This document shows positions 1 to 9,912 of a stretch of 64,000 nucleotides of DNA, one piece after another. A model generated the notes under the pieces. It had not been told where the DNA came from, did no database searches, and was given only the letters and a program-made list of their open reading frames with translations. The position numbers and the translations under genes are program-made. Source of the DNA: Acidovorax sp. SRB_14. GTDB taxonomy: Bacteria > Pseudomonadota > Gammaproteobacteria > Burkholderiales > Burkholderiaceae_C. Numbering within the stretch: the first letter of the stretch is position 1; each line of letters begins with the position of its first letter. The stretch lies in NCBI RefSeq assembly GCF_012932145.1, contig NZ_MWOK01000006.1:124001-188000 (forward strand), written 5' to 3'.

Positions 1-68
1 TGCGGCGGCCGCGCCGGCCCGCGGCGGGAAGGAAAAGGTGCGGGCATGGCGGGTTCGCTCACACCTTC

Positions 69-1000
<932 letters not shown>

Positions 1001-1023
1001 AAATTCAGGTGCGCGCAGACGGG

Positions 1024-1920
1024 CTACCAGGCGTGTTGCGCGTTGTCGGGAAAGCGCCCTTGCTTGACGGCCTGCACATAGGCCTCGATGGCGCCGCGCA
1101 CGCTGCCCGCGCCCTGCATGAAGTTGTGCACGAAGCGCGGCATCTTCCCGAGGTTCATGCCGAGCATGTCGTGCAGCACCAGCACCTGGCCGGCCGTGCC
1201 CTGGCCTGCGCCGATGCCGATAGTGGGGCAGTGCGCCAGCTCGGCGGTCAGCTCGGCAGCGAGCTGCGCCGGCACCATCTCCAGCACCAGCAACGCGGCG
1301 CCCGCGTCCTGCAGCTCGCGCGCGTGGCGGCGCAGGGTCTGCGCGGCCTGGTCGGTCTTGCCCTGCACGCGGTAACCGCCGAGCGCGTGCACGGTCTGCG
1401 GCGTCAGGCCCAGGTGGGCGCAAACCGGAATGCCGCGCTCGACCAGGAAGCGCACGGTCTCGGTGGTCCAGCCGCCGCCTTCGAGCTTGACCATGTGGGC
1501 GCCGGCCTGCATCAGCGCGCAGGCGCTGTGCAGGGCCTGCTCCTTCGAGGCGTGGTAGCTGCCAAACGGCAGATCGGCCACCAGCCAGGCCGTGCCCTGC
1601 ACGCGGTGCAGGCCGCGCGCCACGCTTTCGGTGTGGTAGACCATGGTGTCCAGCTGCACGCCCACCGTGCTGGGCAGGCCCTGGCAGACCATGCCGAGCG
1701 AGTCGCCGACCAGCAGGCACTCGACGCCGGCGGCATCGGCCACGGCCGCGAAGGTCGCGTCGTAGGCCGTGAGCATGGTGATCTTCTCGCCGCGCGCGCG
1801 CATCTCCTGCAGGCGCGGCAAGCTCACGGGGCGGCGCTGGGGCAGGGGCGAGGCCGGAGGCAGGGTGCCGTAGGGCGTGGCGCTGGCCGGCGCGGAGGGC
1901 TGCGCGGGGGTATCTGGCAT
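1024..1920 (-). CDS. panB: 3-methyl-2-oxobutanoate hydroxymethyltransferase
   Basis: PanB transfers a hydroxymethyl group from methylene-tetrahydrofolate to 2-oxoisovalerate, giving ketopantoate, the first committed step to pantothenate. The 298-residue product carries TAYDATFA (51-58), the metal- and substrate-binding VGDSLGM (71-77) and KLEGG (145-149), as expected for this TIM-barrel family. About 30 residues rich in Pro, Ala and Ser precede the conserved core and make it longer than the roughly 265-residue family norm; they may be a disordered extension, or a later start may be used. It is transcribed towards panC and diverges from nadC. Confidence 0.96.
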   Translation of the reverse strand: MPDTPAQPSAPASATPYGTLPPASPLPQRRPVSLPRLQEMRARGEKITMLTAYDATFAAVADAAGVECLLVGDSLGMVCQGLPSTVGVQLDTMVYHTESVARGLHRVQGTAWLVADLPFGSYHASKEQALHSACALMQAGAHMVKLEGGGWTTETVRFLVERGIPVCAHLGLTPQTVHALGGYRVQGKTDQAAQTLRRHARELQDAGAALLVLEMVPAQLAAELTAELAHCPTIGIGAGQGTAGQVLVLHDMLGMNLGKMPRFVHNFMQGAGSVRGAIEAYVQAVKQGRFPDNAQHAW

Positions 1921-1983
1921 GGCGGCGTTCTTCCAAAGTCCTCGGGAGCGGCGAGTCTAGTCGAAGCCGCTATGCTTCACGGC

Positions 1984-2850
1984 ATGACATATTTCGCAGA
2001 AGAAACGGACAATTCCATGCTCTCCCAGGTGCTGCTTGATGTGGCGCGCGCCCTGCAGGAAGACCTGGGCAGCGGCGACCTCACCGCCGGCCTGATCGAC
2101 CCCGCGCGCACCGTGCGCGCCCGGGTGCTCGCGCGCGAGAGCGCCGTCGTGTGCGGCGCGCTCTGGGCCGAGGCCGCCTTGCGTGCGCTCGACCCCGGCG
2201 TGCAGCTGACCTGGCACGTCGCCGAGGGCCAGCGCTGCGCCGCCGACCAGGTGGTGCTCGAGATCGCCGGCAACGCGCGCGCGCTGCTGAGCGCCGAGCG
2301 CACTGCGCTCAACTTCCTGCAGCTTTTGAGCGCCGTCGCCACCAAGACCGCCACCTACGTCGAGGCCGTGCGCGGCACGCGCGCGCAGATCGTGGACACG
2401 CGCAAGACCCTTCCCGGCCTGCGCCTGGCGCAGAAGTATGCCGTGCGCCAGGGCGGCGGCACCAACCACCGCATCGGCCTGCACGACGCCGTGCTGATCA
2501 AGGAAAACCACATTGCCGCCGCGGGCGGCGTCACCGCCGTGCTGCGTGCGGCCCAGCAGGTGGCCGCGCGCGCGCAGTTCATCGAGATCGAGGTCGAAAC
2601 CCTGGCCCAGCTCGACGAGGCCCTGGGCGCCGGTGCCAAGATGGTGCTGCTCGACAACATGCCGCTGGCCCTGCTGCACGAGGCCGTGCGCCTGAACGCG
2701 GGCCGCGCGATCCTCGAAATTTCGGGCGGCGTCACGCTCGAGGGCCTGCGCGCCCTTGCAGAAACCGGCGTGGACCGCATCTCCATTGGCACCCTCACCA
2801 AGGACATCAAGGCGACCGACTTCTCGATGCGCCTGGAGGAATTCGCATGA
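1984..2850 (+). CDS. nadC: Nicotinate-nucleotide pyrophosphorylase (carboxylating)
   Basis: NadC converts quinolinate and PRPP to nicotinate mononucleotide with loss of CO2 in de novo NAD synthesis. The 288-residue product has the diagnostic DTRKT (138-142), [10 protein letters not shown] (157-166) and LIKENH segments. ATGs at 1972 and 2017 are in frame; 1984 gives the usual family length, but no start has a convincing ribosome site, so the N-terminus is uncertain. Its stop overlaps the nadA start (ATGA), so the two genes are probably translationally coupled and supply consecutive steps, with nadB encoded separately at 16.8 kb. Confidence 0.95.
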   Translation: MTYFAEETDNSMLSQVLLDVARALQEDLGSGDLTAGLIDPARTVRARVLARESAVVCGALWAEAALRALDPGVQLTWHVAEGQRCAADQVVLEIAGNARALLSAERTALNFLQLLSAVATKTATYVEAVRGTRAQIVDTRKTLPGLRLAQKYAVRQGGGTNHRIGLHDAVLIKENHIAAAGGVTAVLRAAQQVAARAQFIEIEVETLAQLDEALGAGAKMVLLDNMPLALLHEAVRLNAGRAILEISGGVTLEGLRALAETGVDRISIGTLTKDIKATDFSMRLEEFA

Positions 2851-3962
2851 CCACCATCGCCATCAAGGAAGTCGAATACGAGCAGCCCGCGGACGGCACG
2901 GTCTGCAGCACCAAGCACGCCTGGGCGCGCGTGCCCGCCGAGCCCACGCCCACCGAGCGCGCGGCGCTCAAGGACAGGATCCGCGGGCTGTTGAAAGAAA
3001 AGAACGCGGTCATGGTCTCGCACTACTACGTGCACCCCGACCTGCAGGACCTGGCCGAAGAGACCGGCGGCATCGTCAGCGACTCGCTGGAGATGGCGCG
3101 CTTTGGCCGCGACCATGCCGCGCAGACGCTGGTCGTCTCGGGCGTGCGCTTCATGGGCGAGACGGCCAAGATCCTCTCGCCCGAGAAAACCGTGCTCATG
3201 CCGGACCTGGACGCGACCTGCTCGCTCGACCTGGGCTGCCCGATCGATGAATTCAGCGCGTTTTGCGACGCGCACCCCGACCGCACCGTGGTCGTCTACG
3301 CCAACACCAGCGCGGCCGTGAAGGCGCGCGCCGACTGGCTCGTCACGTCGAGCTGCGCGCTCGACATCGTGCGCGCCCTCAAGGACCAGGGCCACAAGAT
3401 CCTGTGGGCGCCCGACCGCCACCTGGGCGACTACATCCGCCGCGAGACCGGCGCCGACATGGTGATGTGGAACGGCGCCTGCATCGTGCACGACGAGTTC
3501 AAGGCCTTCGAGCTGGAGGCCCTCAAGCAGGAGCACCCGCTCGCCAAGGTGCTGGTCCACCCCGAGTCGCCCGCCGACGTGATCGCCCTGGCCGACGCCG
3601 TGGGTTCCACCTCGGGCATCCTCAGGGCCGCCCAGGAGATGGACGCGCGCGAGTTCATCGTCGCCACCGACAACGGCATGATGCACAAGCTGCGCACGCT
3701 GAACCCCGGCAAGGTCTTCATCGAGGCGCCCACCGCCGGCAACAGCGCCACCTGCAAGAGCTGTGCCCACTGCCCGTGGATGGCGATGAACGGCCTCGCC
3801 GGCGTGGCGCAGGTGCTTGAGACAGGCAGCAATGCCATCCACGTCGATCCGGCCGTCATCCCGCGCGCGCGCCTGCCGATCGACCGCATGCTGGCCTTCA
3901 CCGCCGCGCTGAAAAGCGGCCAGCCCACGGCCGGCCTGGTACCGCACCTGGGCGCCGCGTAA
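2847..3962 (+). CDS. nadA: Quinolinate synthase A
   Basis: NadA condenses iminoaspartate (from NadB) with dihydroxyacetone phosphate to form quinolinate, using an oxygen-sensitive 4Fe-4S cluster. The 371-residue product contains the three expected cysteine regions: [10 protein letters not shown] (C125), NGACIVH (C212) and [10 protein letters not shown] (C303-C309). The start is fixed by the ATGA overlap with nadC and by the GGAGGA site at 2836-2841. Cytoplasmic; the family assignment is unambiguous. Confidence 0.97.
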   Translation: MTTIAIKEVEYEQPADGTVCSTKHAWARVPAEPTPTERAALKDRIRGLLKEKNAVMVSHYYVHPDLQDLAEETGGIVSDSLEMARFGRDHAAQTLVVSGVRFMGETAKILSPEKTVLMPDLDATCSLDLGCPIDEFSAFCDAHPDRTVVVYANTSAAVKARADWLVTSSCALDIVRALKDQGHKILWAPDRHLGDYIRRETGADMVMWNGACIVHDEFKAFELEALKQEHPLAKVLVHPESPADVIALADAVGSTSGILRAAQEMDAREFIVATDNGMMHKLRTLNPGKVFIEAPTAGNSATCKSCAHCPWMAMNGLAGVAQVLETGSNAIHVDPAVIPRARLPIDRMLAFTAALKSGQPTAGLVPHLGAA

Positions 3963-3998
3963 GCGACCGGGCGAGGGTGGCGCACACCCACAACTCTC

Positions 3999-4048
3999 TT
4001 TTCAATAGCTGTCAGCGCTTGCCCCATAAGCGTTAGAGGCCGATTTGA
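3999..4048 (+). repeat. Dispersed 50-bp repeat, copy between nadA and pabBC
   Basis: The sequence runs TTTTCAATAGCTGTCAGCGC, then TTGCCCCATAAGCGTTAGAGG, then CCGATTTGA. The boxes ATAGCTG, AGCGCTT, AAGCG(C/T)T and AGGCC-N-TTTG recur at many places in this window in both orientations. The AGCGCTT and AAGCG-T boxes face each other as an imperfect inverted repeat around a 6-nt spacer. This copy ends inside the start region of pabBC and supplies the likely AGAGG ribosome site. Confidence 0.8.
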
Positions 4049-5829
4049 CCATTACCGCACTGATTGACTTCTCGGACCCTCTGGACCGCACTGCGCCGCG
4101 CCTGCGCCACGCCTTTGGCACGCCGCGCGCGCTGCTGCTGGCGCACGCGCCGCGCGAGGTGCGCGCCGTGCTCGACGCCGTGCAGGCCGCTGCCGCGCAA
4201 GGCGCCTGGTGCGTGGGCGCGCTGCGCTACGAGGCCGCGCCGGCCTTCGACCCTGCATTCCAGACCCACGCCGCAGACGGCCCGCTGGCCTGGTTTGCCG
4301 TCTACGATGCAGCGCTGCCCTGGCCCGAGGCGGCGCTGACCGAGGACGCGCCCGAACTGCGCTGGCAGCCCGGCCCCGAGCGCGCGCACTTCGATGCAGC
4401 GCTCGGCGCCATCCACCAGGCCATCGCCCGCGGCGAGTACTACCAGGTCAACTACACGGCGCCCCTGCTGGCCGCGCTGCACGGCGGCGGCGCCGCACCC
4501 GCGCGCGCGCTGTTCGGCGCGCTGCAGCGCGCGCAGCCCGGCGGCTACGCGGCGTACCTCGACATGGGCGACGAGCAGGTGCTGTCGGTCTCGCCCGAGC
4601 TGTTCTTCGACTGGCGCAGCGGCGCCGGGGACGGCAACATCCTCACCCGCCCCATGAAGGGCACGGCCCCGCGCGGCGCCACGCCCGAGCAGGACGCCGC
4701 CAACGCCGCCGCACTGCGCGCCAGCCCCAAAGAGCGCGCTGAAAACGTCATGATCGTGGACCTGCTGCGCAACGACCTCTCGCGCATCGCCCAGCCCTTC
4801 AGCGTACAGGTGCCTCGGCTGTTCCACACCGAGGCCCTGCCCGCGGTGTGGCAGATGACCTCCGACGTGCAGGCGCGCACGCGGCCAGGCACGCAGCTGG
4901 CCGATGTGTTTGGCGCGCTGTTCCCCTGCGGCTCCATCACCGGCGCGCCCAAGGTGCGCGCCATGCAGGCCATCCACGCGCTGGAGGCCGGGCCGCGCGG
5001 CATCTACTGCGGCGCCGTGGGCGTGGTGCGGCCCGATGGTCAGGTTGGCCAGGGCGGCATCCGCGCCACCTTCAACGTGCCGATCCGCACCGTGGTGCTC
5101 AAGGACGGTCAGGCACGCTGCGGCATCGGCAGCGGCATCACCTCCAGCGCCGAGCCGGATGCCGAATGGAACGAATGGCGCCACAAGCGCGCGTTTGTGG
5201 AGCGCGCCAGCCAGCCGTTTGACCTGCTCGAAACCCTGGCGCTGGACGGCGGCCAGCTGCGCAACCTGGCAGATCACCTGGCGCGCCTGCAGGACGCCGC
5301 CGCGCATTTTGGCTATGCGTGGGCGGCTGTGCGGGTAGAGCAGTGCCTGCAGGCACTGGCGCAAGCCCACCCGCAGGGTCTGTGGCGTGTGCGCCTCTTG
5401 CTCGGCGCCGCAGGCACGCCGCGCGCCGAAGCCTTTGCCATGCAAGCCACGCTGGAGCCCGTGCGCCTGCAACTGGCCGATCGCCCGTTGGACGAGGCGC
5501 ACAGCGAATTCGTGCGCTACAAGACCACGCGCCGCGCCCATTACGCGGCGTTCGAGCCCTTGCAGAGCGGCGTGTTCGATACCCTGCTGTGGAACGCCGA
5601 AGGCGAGATCACCGAATGCACGCGCGGCAACGTGGCGATGCGGATCGGCGGCCGCTGGGTCACGCCGCCGCTCTCCTGCGGCCTGCTGCCAGGCGTGGGC
5701 CGCGCCGTCGCACTGCGCGAAGGGCGCTTGAGCGAGGCCGTGGTGCGGGTGGAAGTTGCGGCCCGTGTGCAGGAGTGGGCGTTTTTGAACAGCTTGCGCG
5801 GGTGGATGGGGGCGGAACTGCTGGTGTGA
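4045..5829 (+). CDS. pabBC: Fused aminodeoxychorismate synthase component I / 4-amino-4-deoxychorismate lyase
   Basis: The 594-residue protein joins two steps of p-aminobenzoate (folate) synthesis. Residues 1 to about 385 are a chorismate-binding PabB domain, with the signature GSITGAPK near 296-303. Residues from about 395 are a PLP-dependent fold-type IV lyase domain of the PabC type, with the probable Schiff-base lysine at about 493 (FVRYKTTR) and TECTRGN near 521. The start is a TTG at 4045, preceded by AGAGG, which comes from the dispersed repeat. The glutaminase partner PabA is not in the window. Such fusions are common in this group. Confidence 0.92.
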   Translation: MTITALIDFSDPLDRTAPRLRHAFGTPRALLLAHAPREVRAVLDAVQAAAAQGAWCVGALRYEAAPAFDPAFQTHAADGPLAWFAVYDAALPWPEAALTEDAPELRWQPGPERAHFDAALGAIHQAIARGEYYQVNYTAPLLAALHGGGAAPARALFGALQRAQPGGYAAYLDMGDEQVLSVSPELFFDWRSGAGDGNILTRPMKGTAPRGATPEQDAANAAALRASPKERAENVMIVDLLRNDLSRIAQPFSVQVPRLFHTEALPAVWQMTSDVQARTRPGTQLADVFGALFPCGSITGAPKVRAMQAIHALEAGPRGIYCGAVGVVRPDGQVGQGGIRATFNVPIRTVVLKDGQARCGIGSGITSSAEPDAEWNEWRHKRAFVERASQPFDLLETLALDGGQLRNLADHLARLQDAAAHFGYAWAAVRVEQCLQALAQAHPQGLWRVRLLLGAAGTPRAEAFAMQATLEPVRLQLADRPLDEAHSEFVRYKTTRRAHYAAFEPLQSGVFDTLLWNAEGEITECTRGNVAMRIGGRWVTPPLSCGLLPGVGRAVALREGRLSEAVVRVEVAARVQEWAFLNSLRGWMGAELLV

Positions 5830-6061
5830 GCAGGCTGGGGCCGTGGACGCTTGGGAGCGTTGGCTGTGTCGCCACCTTTCGGAATTTCGAATGTGACCGG
5901 GAGCTGTGCCCAGCCGTCCAACACAAAAGCAAGCCCTGGACACCACTGGCTTCAGCCGCCGTGACACCCACCGCCACGCCATGGCAGTGACTGCGCCTGG
6001 TCGCCACGGCGCCGCCATCACCGGAAGCGGCATGGCTGGCCGCCATCAGAGCACAGGCCCC

Positions 6062-7552
6062 TCAAGAGCCCTCGGCGCTGGCGAGCTGAAAGCGGAACAC
6101 CGCACCCTTGTCGGGCTGCTGCACCAGCTGGATGTCGCTGCCGTGCAATTGCAGAATGCGCTTGACGATCACCAGGCCCAGCCCACCGCTACCGGTGCTG
6201 TCGGTGCGCGAGCCGCTCATGAACACCGGGCGCATGAAAAGTGACTTCTGCAGCTCGCCCGGAATGCCTGCACCCGTGTCGCTCACCTGCACCGTGACGC
6301 CCGCATTCTGGGCCCGCAACTGCACCACGATTTCACCCCCCACCGGGGTGTGGCGGATGGCGTTGTCGAGCAGGTTGGTCAGCACGCGCTCGATCATGCC
6401 GAGGTCGGCCGACACCACCGGCAGGCCCGGCGCAATGTCGGGATGGAGCCGTTGATGGCGCGCCTCGGCCGCCAACTCAAACTTCTGGAACACGTCTTGC
6501 ACCAGGTCGGCCAGCGCGAAGCTCTCCTTCTCCGGCTTGACCACACCGTATTCGAGCCGTGCCAACTCGAACACCTCCTGCGCCAGGCGACCCACCTTGC
6601 GGCTCTGGTCCAGCGCGATTTCCAGGTAGCGCCGCCGTTCCGCCTCGTCGAGCGTGCCGGCCTTGAGCAGCAAGGTTTCGAGATAGCCGTGCAGCGACGT
6701 GAGGGGCGTGCGCAGGTCATGCGAGATATTGGCGAACAGCTCGCGGCGCTGCTGGTCCTGCAACGTGAGCTCGCGCCATTGCTCGGCGAGGTGCTGCGTC
6801 ATCTGCGCGAAGGCCTGGCCCAGTTGAGCGATCTCGTCGCCGCCCCGCGACAGGCGCTCCAGCCGCGGCGTCTCGCTTTGCAGCGAGGCAATGCCCTCGG
6901 TCTCGAAACGCTGGACCACCGCCGTCAGCTCGCGCAGCGGCCGGGTGATCAGGCGAAAAGCCGCAAGGCCCGCCAGCAGCCCCAGCAGCGCCACCAGGCC
7001 CATCGACCTGAGCGTGGTGCGCAGCACGTTATCGGCTGTCATGTTGGCGACCAGCGCATCGTGGTCTTCGCCCTGCAGCACCACATAGACATAGCCCGCG
7101 TCACGCCCCGCCATGCGCAGCGGCGCGGCGCTGAACACCTTGGAGGTGTCGAGGCCGCGCGGGTCGTCGCCGACGATGGGCAGCGGCCCGCCCGCCAGCA
7201 GCGCACGGATCGGCCCCAGTTGGACCCTGTCGCGCTTCAGGTGCCCGGGCGGCGCGGCCTGGGCCTCGATGCGGCCGTCCAGCCCCAGGAGGTAGACCTC
7301 CACGCTCGGGTTGACGGCCATGAGCTTGTCGAACAGATCTTTCACCGCTGCCTGGTTGAGGCCGTCCGGCTGCATCAGCTCGGGATTCTCGGCAATGTGC
7401 GCTGCCAAGCCGCTCGACAGGCGTTGAATGACTTCCTGCTCGTGCTTGCCGCTGGAGCGCACCTGCAACCAGACCGACGCGCCGCAGCACACCAGCAACA
7501 GCACCGCGAACACGGCCGACAGCCGCCGCGACAAGGTGGCCCAGGCCATCAT
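6062..7552 (-). CDS. Two-component sensor histidine kinase
   Basis: The 496-residue inner-membrane kinase has an N-terminal membrane helix (about 10-28), a periplasmic sensor region to about 185, a second helix, and a HAMP-like linker. Then come a HisKA domain with the phosphorylated H278 (ISHDLRTPLTSL) and a HATPase domain (NLLDNAIRHTP, DTGAGIP, GSGGLGL). The start at 7552 gives an ATGA overlap with the regulator stop, so the pair is coupled. It diverges from the methionine-repair genes at 8.4-11 kb. By analogy with the E. coli HprSR (YedVW) pair, which controls msrPQ, it may sense oxidative or chlorine stress; that role is inferred from context only. Confidence 0.93.
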   Translation of the reverse strand: MMAWATLSRRLSAVFAVLLLVCCGASVWLQVRSSGKHEQEVIQRLSSGLAAHIAENPELMQPDGLNQAAVKDLFDKLMAVNPSVEVYLLGLDGRIEAQAAPPGHLKRDRVQLGPIRALLAGGPLPIVGDDPRGLDTSKVFSAAPLRMAGRDAGYVYVVLQGEDHDALVANMTADNVLRTTLRSMGLVALLGLLAGLAAFRLITRPLRELTAVVQRFETEGIASLQSETPRLERLSRGGDEIAQLGQAFAQMTQHLAEQWRELTLQDQQRRELFANISHDLRTPLTSLHGYLETLLLKAGTLDEAERRRYLEIALDQSRKVGRLAQEVFELARLEYGVVKPEKESFALADLVQDVFQKFELAAEARHQRLHPDIAPGLPVVSADLGMIERVLTNLLDNAIRHTPVGGEIVVQLRAQNAGVTVQVSDTGAGIPGELQKSLFMRPVFMSGSRTDSTGSGGLGLVIVKRILQLHGSDIQLVQQPDKGAVFRFQLASAEGS

Positions 7553-8274
7553 GGCGCGTCCTCCCCGTTGGCAGAGGTTGACAGCTTGTAGCCGTGGCCC
7601 CACACCGTGAGAATGCGCCGCGGCTGCGCCGGGTCGGTTTCGACCTTGGCGCGCAGCCGGTTGATGTGTGTGTTGACGGTGTGCTCGTAGCCGTCGTGTT
7701 GGTAGCCCCAGACATGGTTGAGCAGGTCGAGCCGCGAGAACACCTTTCCGGGGTGGCGGGCGAAGAAGTACAGCAGGTCGAACTCGCGCGGGGTGAGCTC
7801 AATGAGCTTGCCATCGACGCGCACTTCACGTGCCAGGGGCTCGATGTCGAGCTCGCCGAGCGTCAGACTGCCCGATTCCATGCGCGCATTGCGGGCCAGT
7901 GCGTCGGTACGCCGCAGCAGCGCCTTGACACGGGCCACCAGCTCCAGCACCGAGAAAGGCTTGGCCAGATAGTCGTCTGCGCCCAGCTCCAAGCCGAGGA
8001 TGCGGTGCACCTCGCTTGAGCGTGCGCTGATGATGATGATCGGCGTGTATCGCGCCATGGCGCGGGCCCGGCGGCAGATTTCGAGACCGTCGATCCCCGG
8101 CAGCATCAAGTCGAGCACCAACGCATCCCAGTGGCTGCGCTCGAGTTCGCGCAGGCCGGCGTGGCCGTCGGCGGCGTGCTCCACCGCATAACCCTCATCG
8201 CGCAGATGCATGTGCAGAAGCTCCGCAATGTGGGGGTCGTCCTCGACGATCAATACGCGCTTGACGGTGGCCAT
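7549..8274 (-). CDS. OmpR-family response regulator
   Basis: The 241-residue product has a receiver domain with acidic pocket D12/D13, phosphoacceptor D55 (LVLDLMLPG) and K105 (AKPFS), followed by a winged-helix DNA-binding domain from about 130 (LTPREFDLLYFFARHPGKVFS). It is the first gene of the minus-strand pair with the kinase, and its start is 98 bp from the divergent cytochrome b gene. An inverted repeat in that gap is a candidate binding site, so it probably controls the repair island across the divergent promoter. OmpR-family membership is certain; the signal is unknown. Confidence 0.95.
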   Translation of the reverse strand: MATVKRVLIVEDDPHIAELLHMHLRDEGYAVEHAADGHAGLRELERSHWDALVLDLMLPGIDGLEICRRARAMARYTPIIIISARSSEVHRILGLELGADDYLAKPFSVLELVARVKALLRRTDALARNARMESGSLTLGELDIEPLAREVRVDGKLIELTPREFDLLYFFARHPGKVFSRLDLLNHVWGYQHDGYEHTVNTHINRLRAKVETDPAQPRRILTVWGHGYKLSTSANGEDAP

Positions 8275-8309
8275 AGGCCGCCATTTTCATGCGATATGCG
8301 GTTTCGAGT

Positions 8310-8338
8310 TATCACGATTAATTGAACTTTGCGTGATA
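8310..8338. promoter_or_regulatory. Inverted repeat in divergent promoter, candidate response-regulator site
   Basis: TATCACG (8310-8316) and CGTGATA (8332-8338) form a perfect 7-bp inverted repeat separated by 15 AT-rich bases. It lies in the 98-bp gap between the response regulator and the cytochrome b gene, the only plausible place for shared control. Operator function is inferred. Confidence 0.45.
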
Positions 8339-8372
8339 CATCGGCCAGGGGGTGCGCCCAACAATCCGCCCC

Positions 8373-9020
8373 ATGAACCACACCGTCGCCGCCCCTGTTG
8401 CCGCTGCGGCCGCCCCGGCCGATGGCCGGCCCATCCATCCGCGCTGGATGCGCATCACGCACTGGCTCAATGCCTTGGCCGTGGTGATCCTGGTGATGAG
8501 CGGCTGGCGCATCTACGACGCGTCGCCGTTCTTTCCATTCTCCATCCCGGCCGTCATCACACTCGGCGGCTGGCTGGGCGGCGCGCTGCTGTGGCACTTT
8601 GCGGCGATGTGGCTGCTGGTGTGCAACGGCCTGGTGTATCTGGCGCTCAACACCGTCAGCGGCCGGTGGACCCGCAAATTCTTCCCGGTGACGCCGCGCG
8701 GCCTGCTGCACGACGTGTCAGCCGCCCTCCAGGGCAAGCTCTCGCATGCCGACCCGCGCCACTACAACAACGTGCAGAAACTGGCCTACCTGTTCGTGGT
8801 GCTCGACCTGATCGTGATCGTGCTGTCGGGCCTGGTGCTGTGGAAGTCGGTGCAATTTCCCATGCTGCGCGATTTGCTGGGCGGCTACGAGTTTGCGCGT
8901 CGGATCCACTTCTGCGCCATGGCCGCCATCGTTGCTTTTCTTGTCGTCCACCTCGTGATGGTGGCCCTGGTGCCCCGCACCCTGCTCACGATGTTCGGCG
9001 GCCGCACGCCCAGAGCATGA
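8373..9020 (+). CDS. Membrane cytochrome b (YedZ1/b561-like) partner of a periplasmic molybdoenzyme
   Basis: The 215-residue membrane protein has four predicted helices and histidines placed to bind haem b: H31 in RITHWL, one in LLWHF near 72, one in RRIHF and one in VVHLV near the C-terminus. It probably carries electrons from the quinol pool to the exported molybdoenzyme encoded next, whose start overlaps its stop by 4 bp. The ATG at 8373 was chosen because the conserved part begins soon after it. It belongs to the cytochrome b561/thiosulfate-reductase-like family rather than the classic MsrQ flavocytochrome. The exact partner relationship is inferred from coupling. Confidence 0.85.
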   Translation: MNHTVAAPVAAAAAPADGRPIHPRWMRITHWLNALAVVILVMSGWRIYDASPFFPFSIPAVITLGGWLGGALLWHFAAMWLLVCNGLVYLALNTVSGRWTRKFFPVTPRGLLHDVSAALQGKLSHADPRHYNNVQKLAYLFVVLDLIVIVLSGLVLWKSVQFPMLRDLLGGYEFARRIHFCAMAAIVAFLVVHLVMVALVPRTLLTMFGGRTPRA

Positions 9021-9811
9021 TGAAAATCCTCAAAGCCCACACATTGCTCGACATCGACGGCGAAGCCGTGGTGCGCGAGGCCCGCTCGCTGATTGCAGGC
9101 AAGCTCGACCAGCCCGCACGCCGCGCCTTCCTGCAGCGCTCGCTCACGCTCGGCGGCCTGTCGCTGCTCACAGGCTGCAGCATCAGCGACAACGCCAGTG
9201 TGGAAGCCGCGCTCATGAAGATCTCGCGCTTCAACGACAAGGTGCAGGGGCTGATCTTCAGCCCGACGCAGCTCGCGCCGACCTATACCGAGGCCGAGAT
9301 CACCCGCCCGTTCCCGTTCAATGCCTTCTACAGCGAAGACCAAGTGCCCCAGGTCGACGAGGCCAGCTACCGGCTCGAAGTGGCCGGCAGGGTGGCTGAC
9401 AGGCACGCCTGGACGCTGGCCGAACTGCGCGCCATGCCGCAAACCGACCAGATCACACGCCATATCTGCGTGGAAGGTTGGAGTGCCATCGGCAGATGGG
9501 GGGGCGTGCGTTTTGCCGACTTCCTGCACCGCATCGGTGCCGATACCAGTGCCAAGTACGTCGGCTTCAAATGCGCAGACGACTACTACAACAGCATCGA
9601 CATGCCCACCGCACTGCACCCGCAGACGCTGTTGACGCTGACCTATGACGGACAGCCCCTGCCGCCCAAGTACGGCTTTCCGATGAAGCTGCGCATGCCG
9701 ACCAAGCTGGGCTACAAAAACCCCAAGCACATCACGGCCCTGTTCGTCACCAACACCTATCCCGGTGGCTACTGGGAAGACCAGGGCTACAACTGGTTCG
9801 GAGGCAGCTGA
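9017..9811 (+). CDS. Tat-exported SUOX-fold molybdoenzyme, YedY1/MsrP-like
   Basis: The 264-residue protein has a twin-arginine signal (RRAFLQR, residues 35-41) followed by a hydrophobic stretch and a lipobox ending in C54 (SLLTGC), which suggests a Tat-exported lipoprotein. The oxidoreductase molybdopterin domain follows, with the probable Mo-ligating cysteine C151 in HICVEGWS. Relatives reduce methionine sulfoxide in periplasmic proteins. About 34 residues precede the twin arginines, an unusually long n-region. The ATGATG start overlaps the cytochrome b stop. The nearby Met-rich protein and MsrA support a methionine sulfoxide role, but the substrate is inferred. Confidence 0.88.
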   Translation: MMKILKAHTLLDIDGEAVVREARSLIAGKLDQPARRAFLQRSLTLGGLSLLTGCSISDNASVEAALMKISRFNDKVQGLIFSPTQLAPTYTEAEITRPFPFNAFYSEDQVPQVDEASYRLEVAGRVADRHAWTLAELRAMPQTDQITRHICVEGWSAIGRWGGVRFADFLHRIGADTSAKYVGFKCADDYYNSIDMPTALHPQTLLTLTYDGQPLPPKYGFPMKLRMPTKLGYKNPKHITALFVTNTYPGGYWEDQGYNWFGGS

Positions 9812-9912
9812 GAGGCGCTCACGGCCCCTCGGCTGCCGAAGAAAGCGCGAGGCCAAGTTCCATGGAACCAAGCCAACTGTGTGCAAACCGCAACCTCAAC
9901 TGGAGGCTTCAA

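Noticed and set aside
4033-6033. 666-codon minus-strand frame opposite pabBC
   Set aside because: The opposite strand carries clear PabB and PabC motifs; the antisense product has none.
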